From Hyphomicrobiales bacterium (GTDB lineage: Bacteria; Pseudomonadota; Alphaproteobacteria; Rhizobiales; Rhizobiaceae), in NCBI GenBank assembly GCA_900472785.1, contig UCJH01000020.1, positions 126,388 to 190,387 on the forward strand: DNA of 64,000 bases, in the 5' to 3' direction. The position numbers were made by a program, and so were the translations under genes. Positions 16,432-24,226 of this stretch are shown one piece after another. Each line of letters starts with the position of its first letter. Position 1 is the stretch's first letter. A model generated the notes under the pieces. That model did not search any database, was not told where the DNA came from, and was given only the letters and a program-made list of their open reading frames with translations.

Positions 16432-17613
16432 ATGAATGAGACACCCAGGTTCGATGCCTTTGATCGGGCTATTACCAACGCGCTGATGCCGGTCCGGGAC
16501 GATCCGTTCAATGCCGCCGTACCGCCGATCTACCAGACGTCGCTCTTCCTGTTCGACAGCTACAGCGAGCTTGAGGACGTCTTTGCCGGGCGGTCGACAA
16601 AGCCCATCTATTCGCGCGGCGACAATCCAACGGTAAAACTGCTGGAGCGCCGGATAGCCGAAATGGAAGGGGCGGAAGAGGCGCGCGCCTTCTCGAGCGG
16701 CATGGGTGCTATCGCGGCTGCGGTCTTCGCCTTCGTCAAGCCGGGAGACCGCATCCTCACCGTCCCGCATGTTTATAGCGATGCCTTTCGCTTCTTCGAA
16801 AAAGTGTTGAAGCGTTTCGGTGTCGTTGTCGATTATGTCGACGGAACCGATACGGAAAAGATGATTGCGGCTCTTCCCGGTGCCACGCTCGCCTATCTCG
16901 AAAATCCGACCTCGATGGTCTTTGAACTGCAGGATCTGACGGCCATCGCCGAGGCAGCCCGCCGGCAGGGCGTATTGACGATCGTCGATAATTCATGGGC
17001 AACGCCGCTCTTTCAGAATCCGCTTCACGTCGGCATAGATCTGGTGATCCATGCAGCCTCGAAATATCTCGGCGGGCAAAGCGACACGGTTGCAGGTCTT
17101 GTCGCGGGGTCGCATGCGCTGATTGGCAGAATTAACAGCGAAATCTATCCCTATACAGGTGCAAAACTCGCACCATTCGAGGTATGGCTGGTCCTGCGCA
17201 ACCTCGAAACCCTGCCGTTGCGCATGCGGCATCACCACGAGGCAGGTCTTGAGGTTGCATCCTGGTTGAAATCGGCCAATGCGGTGGAAACCGTCATGCA
17301 CCCCGCTTTTTCCGCGCATCCGGGGAAAAAAACCTTCAGCGGATTTGGTGGTCTTTTCTCCTTCGAGGTTGCGGACCATATCGACGTCGCCTCCTTCGTC
17401 GATGCCTTGCGGCTCGTGCGGATCGGGGTCAGTTGGGGAGGGCCGGAAAGCCTCGTCGTTCCGGCAAAGGCGGCTTTGAGCATTTCGCCCGAGACGAATG
17501 TCTTTGCGCGTTTCGGCGTCAGCGACCGCACGATCCGCCTCAACGTCGGCCTCCATGATCCAAAAAGTGTCATCGCGGATCTGGAACAAGCCTTCTCGGC
17601 GGCCGCGAAATAG
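16432..17613 (+). CDS. PLP-dependent Cys/Met-metabolism family enzyme (cystathionine beta-lyase-like)
   Basis: A 393-residue fold-type I PLP enzyme of the cystathionine gamma-synthase/beta-lyase superfamily. It shows YSRGDNPTVKLLERRIAEMEGAE, the SSGMGAIAA phosphate-binding stretch, the aspartate-bearing TIVDNSWATPLFQNPL, and the PLP lysine in ASKYLGGQSD. The ATG at 16432 has GAGG upstream; it starts 16 bp after the exporter. Members cleave or form C-S bonds, and some do gamma-replacement in natural-product pathways. Inside a siderophore operon the job is unclear: sulfur amino-acid supply or synthesis of an unusual amino-acid building block are both possible. A hairpin follows the stop codon. 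Confidence 0.85.
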   Translation: MNETPRFDAFDRAITNALMPVRDDPFNAAVPPIYQTSLFLFDSYSELEDVFAGRSTKPIYSRGDNPTVKLLERRIAEMEGAEEARAFSSGMGAIAAAVFAFVKPGDRILTVPHVYSDAFRFFEKVLKRFGVVVDYVDGTDTEKMIAALPGATLAYLENPTSMVFELQDLTAIAEAARRQGVLTIVDNSWATPLFQNPLHVGIDLVIHAASKYLGGQSDTVAGLVAGSHALIGRINSEIYPYTGAKLAPFEVWLVLRNLETLPLRMRHHHEAGLEVASWLKSANAVETVMHPAFSAHPGKKTFSGFGGLFSFEVADHIDVASFVDALRLVRIGVSWGGPESLVVPAKAALSISPETNVFARFGVSDRTIRLNVGLHDPKSVIADLEQAFSAAAK

Positions 17614-17652
17614 GCAGGATTCTCAGCAGGTTCCGAATGGAAACGCAAAACG

Positions 17653-17679
17653 GGGCGGAGTGACTTCGGCATTCCGCCC
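17653..17679 (+). terminator. Hairpin after the PLP enzyme gene
   Basis: GGGCGGAGTG and CATTCCGCCC form a 10-bp stem (one G-T pair) around a 7-nt loop. There is only a short T stretch further downstream, so this may be a weak terminator or a transcript-stabilising stem between the PLP enzyme gene and lysA. Confidence 0.45.
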
Positions 17680-17792
17680 GCCTGTTTGCCAATATCCCTT
17701 GCCAGGACATGGATGAAAACGCTGAAGCACTCCCGTGCAGTTCATATCTGTCGCATGGCCTCCCAACCCTGCCCTCAATCGACTGAGAGAAA

Positions 17793-19037
17793 ATGACCAT
17801 TCCTACCAACGAAACCCTGTCCCTGCTCGCCACCGAATACGGGACACCGCTCTGGATCTACGATGCCGAATCCATTCGGCGCCGGATCCGGCAATTATCG
17901 GCCTTCGACGTGATCCGTTTTGCGCAGAAGGCCTGTTCGAACATTCACATCCTGCGGGAAATGCGCAAGGCGGGTGTTTTCGTCGATGCCGTTTCGCTCG
18001 GGGAGATCGAACGGGCGGTGCGCGCAGGTTTCGCTGCGGGCAGCACATCCGAAGCGGCGGAGATCGTGTTCACGGCGGATGTCTTCGATCGCCCTATCCT
18101 CGACAGGGTCGTTGTCGATAGGATCGAAGTCAATATCGGCTCGATCGACATGTTGCATCAGCTCGGCCGGCGTTCGCCCGGTCACAGGGTCTGGCTTCGC
18201 GTGAATCCCGGTTTCGGCCACGGGCACAGCAACAAGACCAATACCGGTGGCGAAAACAGCAAACATGGCATCTGGTTCGAGCAGTTGCGCGAGGCGGTGG
18301 CTGTCGCGCGGACCTATTCACTGACGCTTGTCGGACTGCATATGCATATCGGTTCCGGCGTCGATTATGGTCATCTGCAGCGTGTGTGTGGCGCGATGGT
18401 CGAGTTCTGCTGTGATCTTGATGTTGATATCGAGGCGGTTTCCGCCGGCGGTGGTCTCTCCGTGCCCTACAAGAAGAGCGAGGAGGAGATCGATCCCATG
18501 CATTATTTCTCGCTTTGGGATGAGGCGCGACGGCGGATCGAGGCGCACTTCGGACATCCGATCCGACTGGAAATCGAGCCCGGCCGCTTTCTTACGGCCG
18601 ATTCCGGTCTGCTGATCACGGAAGTAAGGGCGGTCAAGACCATGGGCCGGAACCGGTTCACGCTTGTTGATGCCGGTTTCAGCGATCTCGCCAGACCGGC
18701 GATGTATGGCAGTTACCACCACATATCCGTCATTTCCACGGCCGCACCTAAGGCTCTTTCCACTGCAACTTTTCCGACCGTCGTCGCTGGTCCGTTATGC
18801 GAATCGGGGGATGTCTTCACCCAGACCGAGTTTGGAACCGTTGAGAAACGGAACCTGCCTGAAACGCAGGTCGGGGACTATCTTGTGTTTCATGGCACCG
18901 GTGCATATGGCGCGGCAATGTCATCGAACTACAATAGCCGGTTATATGCTCCCGAAGTGCTTCTGGACGATGGCGCGTTCAGGTTGATCCGCAGGCGTCA
19001 GACGCTGGAAAGCCTGCTTGAGCTCGAAGACATCTAA
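17793..19037 (+). CDS. lysA: Diaminopimelate decarboxylase, enterobacterial-type LysA
   Basis: LysA decarboxylates meso-diaminopimelate to L-lysine, PLP-dependent, in the cytosol. This 414-residue protein keeps all active-site motifs: PLP lysine in RFAQKACSNIHIL, HMHIGSGVDY, GGGLSVPY, EPGRFL, CESGDVF and GAYGAAMSSNYNSR. Text such as WLRVNPGFGHGHSNKTNTGG and the RLIRRRQTLESLLELE C-terminus matches, from memory, the E. coli LysA form rather than the shorter-loop LysA usual in rhizobia, which points to transfer from a gammaproteobacterium. It starts at ATG 17793 after GAGAG. Beside an IucD-like hydroxylase it probably raises lysine supply for the siderophore. Confidence 0.9.
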   Translation: MTIPTNETLSLLATEYGTPLWIYDAESIRRRIRQLSAFDVIRFAQKACSNIHILREMRKAGVFVDAVSLGEIERAVRAGFAAGSTSEAAEIVFTADVFDRPILDRVVVDRIEVNIGSIDMLHQLGRRSPGHRVWLRVNPGFGHGHSNKTNTGGENSKHGIWFEQLREAVAVARTYSLTLVGLHMHIGSGVDYGHLQRVCGAMVEFCCDLDVDIEAVSAGGGLSVPYKKSEEEIDPMHYFSLWDEARRRIEAHFGHPIRLEIEPGRFLTADSGLLITEVRAVKTMGRNRFTLVDAGFSDLARPAMYGSYHHISVISTAAPKALSTATFPTVVAGPLCESGDVFTQTEFGTVEKRNLPETQVGDYLVFHGTGAYGAAMSSNYNSRLYAPEVLLDDGAFRLIRRRQTLESLLELEDI

Positions 19038-19057
19038 AAATGCCCTCATTCGAGAAG

Positions 19058-19090
19058 GGTCGGCAAAATCCCCCCGGGCGTTTGCCGACC
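19058..19090. terminator. Bidirectional terminator-like hairpin
   Basis: GGTCGGCAAA and TTTGCCGACC form a perfect 10-bp inverted repeat around a 13-nt loop, located between the convergent ends of lysA (+) and the dehydrogenase gene (-). No long T run follows on either strand, but the position between two converging operons supports a transcription stop for both. Confidence 0.6.
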
Positions 19091-19143
19091 GAGGGGACAC
19101 GCAATACTTCAGGCAGATGAGGAGCAGCGTCCTTGAAAGGCTC

Positions 19144-20139
19144 TCAGATGCTTGCCAATTTTACACTCTGACCGGATTTGGCCGAACGTGTTGCGGCCTC
19201 GGCGACGGCAAGCGCGTTGACGCCGTCATCAAGCGTGACAGGCAGCGGCGAGCCTGCGTTGACCGCGGTCACAAACGCATGCCATTCCGCAGAATAGGCG
19301 CGCATATACCGCTCCAGAAAAAAGAACTCCGGCTTTGCGGAGGCAACCCCATCCTTCGTCGCCTTGGAGACGGTGTTCTCAAGGACATTGCCGGCCGACA
19401 ACAGTCCCTCCGAGCCGAGCAGCTCGACGCGCTGGTCGTAGCCATAGACAGCGCGACGGCTGTTCTTGATGACGGCGATGCGACCGTCGGCAAAATGCAG
19501 CGTCACCACCGCGGTATCGACATCGCCGGCGGCGCCGATGTCCGGATCAACAATCGAGCTTCCAACGGCCGTCACCGTTTCGGGGAAGCCGCCCATCAGC
19601 CAGCAGGCCATATCGAAATCATGGATCATCATGTCGCGGAACAGGCCGCCCGATACCTTGACGTAGGAAACCGGCGGTGGCGCGGGATCGAATGAGGTCA
19701 CCGACAGCAATTCGGTCTTTCCGATCTCGCCGCGATCGACGGCCGCCTTCAGAGCTGCAAAATTGGGGTCGAAGCGACGGTTGAAACCGATCATCACCGG
19801 GCGCCCGTTTTTCGCTGCGGCTTTCTGGCAGGCGCGTGCCCGCTCCAGGCTGAGATCAACCGGCTTTTCGCAGAGAACCGCCTTGCCGGCTGCAGTCGCC
19901 GCCTCGATCAGGTCGGAATGCGTATCCGTGGAGGTCGCCACGAGCACGGCGTCGATCGACGGGTCATTGATGATATCGTCCGTTGACCTCGCCTCCGCGC
20001 CGTACTGCTCGGCGAGCTTCCGCGCCGCATCCATATTGACGTCCGAGATGGCAACGAGAGTGCTGCCAGGGTGAGAAGAGATTGCCCTGGCGTGCACATT
20101 GCCGATGCGGCCGGCGCCAAGGAGGCCAATTTTGAGCAT
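19144..20139 (-). CDS. mocA: Gfo/Idh/MocA dehydrogenase (inositol 2-dehydrogenase / MocA-like)
   Basis: A 331-residue NAD(P)-dependent oxidoreductase. The Rossmann motif is IGLLGAGRIGNVHARAI, the catalytic lysine sits in LCEKPVDL, and the C-terminal half has the HDFDMACWLMGG histidine/aspartate motif. The family includes myo-inositol dehydrogenase (IolG/Idh) and MocA, which oxidises the inositol ring in rhizopine breakdown. The ATG at 20139 fits the family start; a second ATG five codons earlier is less likely. It is the last gene of the leftward moc-like operon, which supports oxidation of a scyllo-inosamine or inositol-type intermediate. An iolG label would be equally defensible. Confidence 0.85.
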   Translation of the reverse strand: MLKIGLLGAGRIGNVHARAISSHPGSTLVAISDVNMDAARKLAEQYGAEARSTDDIINDPSIDAVLVATSTDTHSDLIEAATAAGKAVLCEKPVDLSLERARACQKAAAKNGRPVMIGFNRRFDPNFAALKAAVDRGEIGKTELLSVTSFDPAPPPVSYVKVSGGLFRDMMIHDFDMACWLMGGFPETVTAVGSSIVDPDIGAAGDVDTAVVTLHFADGRIAVIKNSRRAVYGYDQRVELLGSEGLLSAGNVLENTVSKATKDGVASAKPEFFFLERYMRAYSAEWHAFVTAVNAGSPLPVTLDDGVNALAVAEAATRSAKSGQSVKLASI

Positions 20140-20199
20140 GTCTATTCCTTTCATCGAGCGGTCGAAGGCCGCCTTTTCTTCAGTCGTGGTGGGTGGATG

Positions 20200-21012
20200 T
20201 CAGGCGCCGATGCCCGCTGCAAAACGCTCGAACTCGGCGTCCGCTATCGGCACGGCATGCTGCCGGGCCGGATAGGCGCCCGTCTCCACATCCGAGATGA
20301 ACTCCTTGAAGGCGGCCACTCTCTCCTGCTGGAGTCGCGCATATTCGGCGGCAAAGTTGCGATAGGTCTTTGCGTGCCGCGGCTTGTGACCGCTCGTATG
20401 GCCGAGAACGTCCTCGGCGAAGAGGTATTGTGCATCGGCCCCGGCCCCGGCGCCCATGCCGAGCATGATCAGCGACGTGTTCCGGGATATGACCTCACCC
20501 ACACGATCCGGAACGACCTCCAGTTCCGCACCGAAGCAGCCGATCGCTTCCAGTCGCTTGACGTGGTCCCACACGGCCTTCGCGCTGTCTGCTGTCTTGC
20601 CGACCGCCTTGAAGCCGCCGGTCCAGGTGGCCTGCGACGGGATCAGTCCCACATGGGCGACCACCGGAACGGCGTTGTCGCAAAGCGCTTTCTGGATATC
20701 GAGCGAGGCGGCGCAATAAATGCAGTCCGCGCCGACCGCCATAAAGCGGAAAGCTTCGCGCAAATAGTCTTCGGCGGTTGCGAGCGTGCCGAAAGGTCCG
20801 AACGGCAGCCCGACCTGCACGAAGCAGTTTCCGGCAGCGTCGCGCATTTCGGGGCTGAAGAAACGCCCCTCGATCGACAACATGTCGATGCCCGCTGCGT
20901 TGGCTGCGGCTGCCTCTTCCAGTGTCGTGACATAGAGCATGGAAATCTTCTGGCCCCGCGCCTTCATGGCACGGATGTCGGCGACCGTCGGACGGGTGTG
21001 ATAGAGGCCCAT
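20200..21012 (-). CDS. PanB (ketopantoate hydroxymethyltransferase) homologue with altered active site
   Basis: A 270-residue TIM-barrel protein aligned by eye over its whole length with E. coli PanB. Matching pieces include AHVGLIPSQ...GGFKAVGKT, LEVVP, and SGHKPRHAKTYRNF. However the metal-ligand position D45 (VGDS) reads IEGR, D84 (ADLPF) reads VGLPF, and K112/E114 (VKIEGG) read IYCAAS; only the catalytic-base position E181 (LEVVP) is kept. True ketopantoate synthesis is therefore unlikely. The start is ATG 21012; the open frame continues upstream but without family similarity. It is the next-to-last gene of a moc-like operon that should release formaldehyde by O-demethylation, which makes a one-carbon or ring-opening role worth testing. 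Confidence 0.8.
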   Translation of the reverse strand: MGLYHTRPTVADIRAMKARGQKISMLYVTTLEEAAAANAAGIDMLSIEGRFFSPEMRDAAGNCFVQVGLPFGPFGTLATAEDYLREAFRFMAVGADCIYCAASLDIQKALCDNAVPVVAHVGLIPSQATWTGGFKAVGKTADSAKAVWDHVKRLEAIGCFGAELEVVPDRVGEVISRNTSLIMLGMGAGAGADAQYLFAEDVLGHTSGHKPRHAKTYRNFAAEYARLQQERVAAFKEFISDVETGAYPARQHAVPIADAEFERFAAGIGA

Positions 21013-21023
21013 TGGCTTCCCTT

Positions 21024-21809
21024 TCAAACTGTGAATGCGTTGCGGAACGCTTCGAGCGCGGCGTCCGCATCGCCGGAGGCGAAGGCTTCCATGCCGACCG
21101 GGCCGGAATAGCCCATGGCTTTCAGTGCTTTTGCGATGCCGGTCCAGTTCACTTCTCCGGTTCCGGGTTCGAATCTCCCCGGAACATCGGCAACCTGAAT
21201 TTCGCCGATCCACGGAAGGGATTTGCGGCAAAGCTCGATCAGGTTCCCCTCGCCGATCTGCGCATGATAGAGATCGAGATTGAGCCGCAGGCGCGGATGG
21301 TTCACGCTCGAAACGAGCGCGAGGGTATCCTCGGCGCGGCCGAAGGGCACGCCGGGATGATCGACCGGCAGGTTCAAATTCTCAAGCGTAAAGGTCACGC
21401 CCTCCTCTTCCGCGAGGTCCACAATTCGGTAGAGGGTGTCACGCGCTTTCAACCACATCGCACCCGTCACGACGTCGATCGGCTGGACCGGTAGACCACC
21501 CTCCCCCAGACCGGTTCCGTGCAGGTTCAGCCGTTGCACGCCGAGGCGCTTGCCGACCTGAGCCGTTTCACGCGCTGTCTTCAGAAGTTCTGAAGCGCCC
21601 TCGTCGTCGGTCAGGCGGCCGCGCAGATAACCATTCATGATGGTGAAGGTGGCGCCTGTCGCTTCCAGCTTGGACAGATCGTGCTCCGGCCAATTCCAGA
21701 GCCCGACACCAAAGCCTAAGTCTTTCAGCCGGCTGGCTCGCCACTCTATCGGGCGATCGCGCCACAGCATTTCAGCGCAGGCGGCAAGGGCAAAATGTTC
21801 TGTTGTCAT
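21024..21809 (-). CDS. mocC: Xylose-isomerase-like TIM-barrel protein, MocC/hydroxypyruvate-isomerase type
   Basis: A 261-residue TIM barrel of the AP-endonuclease-2/xylose isomerase family. Recognisable pieces are FALAACAEMLWRD at the start, NLHGTG, the metal-ligand glutamate in FTLENLNLPVDHPG, LNLDLYHAQIGEG (Asp/His) and IGEIQVADVPGR, closing with a GMEAF glutamate. This pattern matches hydroxypyruvate isomerase (Hyi) and the MocC/IolE/IolH group that acts on inositol-derived ketones. The start is ATG 21809, 3 bp after the Rieske gene. In the moc context isomerisation or dehydration of an oxidised inosamine is likely; the exact substrate is inference. Confidence 0.82.
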   Translation of the reverse strand: MTTEHFALAACAEMLWRDRPIEWRASRLKDLGFGVGLWNWPEHDLSKLEATGATFTIMNGYLRGRLTDDEGASELLKTARETAQVGKRLGVQRLNLHGTGLGEGGLPVQPIDVVTGAMWLKARDTLYRIVDLAEEEGVTFTLENLNLPVDHPGVPFGRAEDTLALVSSVNHPRLRLNLDLYHAQIGEGNLIELCRKSLPWIGEIQVADVPGRFEPGTGEVNWTGIAKALKAMGYSGPVGMEAFASGDADAALEAFRNAFTV

Positions 21810-21812
21810 GGT

Positions 21813-22124
21813 TCAAATCTCGATGAATACGCGGTCATTTTCGACCTTGGCTGCATAAGTCTTCAGGTTGATGCAAACGGGCATCCGCATTGCCTCGCCC
21901 GTCCGGTAATCGAAGACGCCGCTGTGTTTCGGGCATTCGATCGAATGGTCCATGACCAGGCCATCGGCGAGATGAACCTTCTCGTGCGTGCAGAGACCAT
22001 CCGTGCAGTAGAAGTCGTCCTCCGGACTCCGAAAAATGCAGAATGTTCGGCCCTGATGGTCGAACCGAAGGACTTCTTCCTGTTCCACGTCGTCGGTTGC
22101 GCAGGCTTCCACCCATTGGGGCAT
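21813..22124 (-). CDS. mocE: Rieske [2Fe-2S] ferredoxin, MocE-like
   Basis: A 103-residue soluble ferredoxin that delivers electrons to an oxygenase. The cluster ligands are visible as CTH...CPKH (C-x-H, 16 residues, C-x2-H) around residues 44-65. Its length is that of BphF/NdoA-type Rieske ferredoxins. The ATG at 22124 is chosen because the Rieske fold begins there; sequence further upstream is a hairpin region. In R. leguminosarum MocE works with MocD (hydroxylase) and MocF (reductase) to demethylate the rhizopine 3-O-methyl-scyllo-inosamine. A MocD-like gene is upstream in the same operon, but no MocF-like reductase is in this window. Confidence 0.88.
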   Translation of the reverse strand: MPQWVEACATDDVEQEEVLRFDHQGRTFCIFRSPEDDFYCTDGLCTHEKVHLADGLVMDHSIECPKHSGVFDYRTGEAMRMPVCINLKTYAAKVENDRVFIEI

Positions 22125-22165
22125 GTCACAATACTTTCTTGTCTGTCGGCGGTTGAGGGTTATAC

Positions 22166-22191
22166 GGCCCGGATTTTTTGAAATCCGGGCC
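22166..22191. repeat. Perfect hairpin between transporter and catabolic genes
   Basis: GGCCCGGATTT and AAATCCGGGCC form a perfect 11-bp stem with loop TTTG, extendable by one C-G pair. It lies in the 161-bp gap between the ABC ATPase and the Rieske ferredoxin genes, inside the operon. No T run follows in the direction of transcription, so partial termination or mRNA processing is more likely than a full stop. Confidence 0.6.
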
Positions 22192-22285
22192 GCGGCAGAA
22201 GTCCGCACGTGGAGGTGCACGGACCGGGAGAACATACGGACCATAACGCTGCGGGCTGGTCACCTGCGCAGTGTCCGATACTGCG

Positions 22286-23110
22286 TCAATGCGCGTGGAT
22301 CGCCGGATCAGGGTGACCGTCGCCTGCAGCCATGTGGTTTTCGATGCCGGCTTCCAGTTCGACCATCTGCTCGCCGCCCGCCATCAGATCGGTGATTTGT
22401 TCGCGGGTCTTTTCGCCCTTGCGGAAATCGGCCGCGATGGCACCGCGGATCAGCACGGCAAAGTGATCGCCGACGGCCATGGCGTGCATGACTTGGTGGG
22501 TGATGAAAATCACCCCGAGGCCCCGCCGCCGGGCTTCGTTGACGATGCGCAGGACATGCGCTGCCTGTTTGACCCCCAAGGCTGCGGTGGGTTCGTCGAG
22601 GATCAGGACGCGGGCGCCGAAATGGACAGCGCGTGCGATGGCCAGAGCCTGCCGTTCGCCGCCTGACAGACCGCCGACCAGTCGGTCGCCGTCGTCAATG
22701 CGGGTGATGCCGAACGACTGCACCGCTTTGACGGCGGTATCGTTGGCCAGCTTGCGGTCATAGATTTTAAAAGGCCCGACCCACTTCGTCGGCTCTCGTC
22801 CGACGAAGAACGATCTCCCGACGGACATCAGCGGAAAGGTTCCGCCGAACTGGTGGACCGTTGCGATGCCGTGGTCGGCGGCCTCGCGCGGATTGGCAAA
22901 GACCACTGGCTTGCCGTCCATCGCCATCACGCCCGAGGTGGGTTTGTGTACCCCGGAAAGCAGCCGGATCACCGTGGACTTGCCGGCACCGTTGTCGCCC
23001 AGCAGACAGAGCACTTCCCCGGCCCGCACGTCGAGATTGATGTCGTGCAGCACATCGATCGGACCAAAGCTTTTGTTGATGTTCTTCAGCGAAAGGATTG
23101 CCTGTGACAT
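22286..23110 (-). CDS. Sugar/polyol ABC importer, ATP-binding subunit (single ATPase domain)
   Basis: A 274-residue cytosolic ATPase with Walker A GDNGAGKST, signature LSGGERQALAIARA, and Walker B VLILDEPT followed by FITHQ. Unlike the two-domain RbsA type used elsewhere in this window, it holds only one ATPase domain and so must dimerise, as FrcA and similar rhizobial sugar importers do. It overlaps the permease gene by one base. The ending is a histidine-rich tail (GDGHPDPAIHAH). The substrate is inferred from the moc-like neighbours to be a rhizopine or inositol-like compound. Confidence 0.9.
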   Translation of the reverse strand: MSQAILSLKNINKSFGPIDVLHDINLDVRAGEVLCLLGDNGAGKSTVIRLLSGVHKPTSGVMAMDGKPVVFANPREAADHGIATVHQFGGTFPLMSVGRSFFVGREPTKWVGPFKIYDRKLANDTAVKAVQSFGITRIDDGDRLVGGLSGGERQALAIARAVHFGARVLILDEPTAALGVKQAAHVLRIVNEARRRGLGVIFITHQVMHAMAVGDHFAVLIRGAIAADFRKGEKTREQITDLMAGGEQMVELEAGIENHMAAGDGHPDPAIHAH

Positions 23111-24120
23111 TATTTGCCCCCCGTCTTCCTGGGCGCATAGGACAGCGCCATCTTGCGGAACGTGTTGTTCATCAAGACAGCGACGAGCAACAGGATGCCG
23201 ATGATCAGCGACGACCAGTTGCGGTCGAAATCGGTGTAGTAGATGCCTTGGTTGACGATCGCGAAGGTGATGGTCCCGAAGAAGATTCCGACGATCGACC
23301 CGAAGCCGCCGGTCAGCAGGACGCCGCCGACCACGACCGAGATGATGGCGTTGAAGATAAAGCTTTGCCCACCTGCGACCTGCGCCGAGTTATAGAGGAT
23401 CGCCTGACAGAGGCCGACAAAGGCAGCCGAGGTTGAGGACAGCACAAACAGCAGGATTGTCATCCGCTCGGTTGGGATACCGGCATTGCGTGCCGAAACC
23501 TTGTCTCCGCCCATCGCGAAAATCCAGTTTCCGAAGCGCGAAAAGTGAACGAAGAAGATATAGGCGGCGGTAATGGCAAGCCACCACAGAACCATCACCT
23601 GAACCTGACCGTTGAAGAGGAAATCGCCGAAGATTGTCTTGGCCACGCCCTCGGTGACCAGCGCGACACTCGTGGATTTAGTGATGAGAACCGTGAGGCC
23701 AAGGACGATGCCCTGTACGGCAAAAAGCGTGCCCAGCGTGACGATCAAGGACGGTACGGCGGTGCGGATCACCATATAGCCGTTGATCAGGCCGATCAGC
23801 ACACCGAAAGTCAGGGCGACCGCGATGCCGAACCAGATCGGCAGGTCATAGTGACCGGAGACGACGGCAACCGTCATCGCACCAAACGGCACCATCGCAC
23901 CCACCGAAATGTCCAGCTCTCCGGCGATCATCAGCAGGCCGACGGGAATGGCGATCACACCAAGGTTCGATGCCACGTTCATCCAGCTGGCCATGCCCGC
24001 GGGTTGCAGAAAGGTCAGGCCGCCAAAGATTCCGAAGAAGATCAGCACGGCCAAGAGACCAAGAAAGGCGCCAGCCTCTGGGCGGCGCAGCAGGGCGCCT
24101 GGTGAAAAGCTACTTTGCAT
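23110..24120 (-). CDS. Sugar/polyol ABC importer, permease subunit
   Basis: A 336-residue inner-membrane permease of the RbsC/FrcC family with about eight to ten hydrophobic segments. Typical text includes GELDISVGAMVPFGAM, SLIVTLGTLFAVQGI and the late VGGVLLTGGFGSIVGIFFG loop that contacts the ATPase. The ATG at 24120 is chosen because it follows a strong GGGGAGAGGG ribosome site; the open frame continues upstream without hydrophobic character. It works with the ATPase downstream and the binding protein upstream. Confidence 0.9.
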   Translation of the reverse strand: MQSSFSPGALLRRPEAGAFLGLLAVLIFFGIFGGLTFLQPAGMASWMNVASNLGVIAIPVGLLMIAGELDISVGAMVPFGAMTVAVVSGHYDLPIWFGIAVALTFGVLIGLINGYMVIRTAVPSLIVTLGTLFAVQGIVLGLTVLITKSTSVALVTEGVAKTIFGDFLFNGQVQVMVLWWLAITAAYIFFVHFSRFGNWIFAMGGDKVSARNAGIPTERMTILLFVLSSTSAAFVGLCQAILYNSAQVAGGQSFIFNAIISVVVGGVLLTGGFGSIVGIFFGTITFAIVNQGIYYTDFDRNWSSLIIGILLLVAVLMNNTFRKMALSYAPRKTGGK

Positions 24121-24226
24121 GGGATCCCTCTCCCCGGATTTTAAGTGTTCGATCAGCCGGAACCGATCCCGCTCGCCTGGAATCCGGCCCGCAGAATCTG
24201 TCCGCGGGCCGGCCCATGCGTGACGA

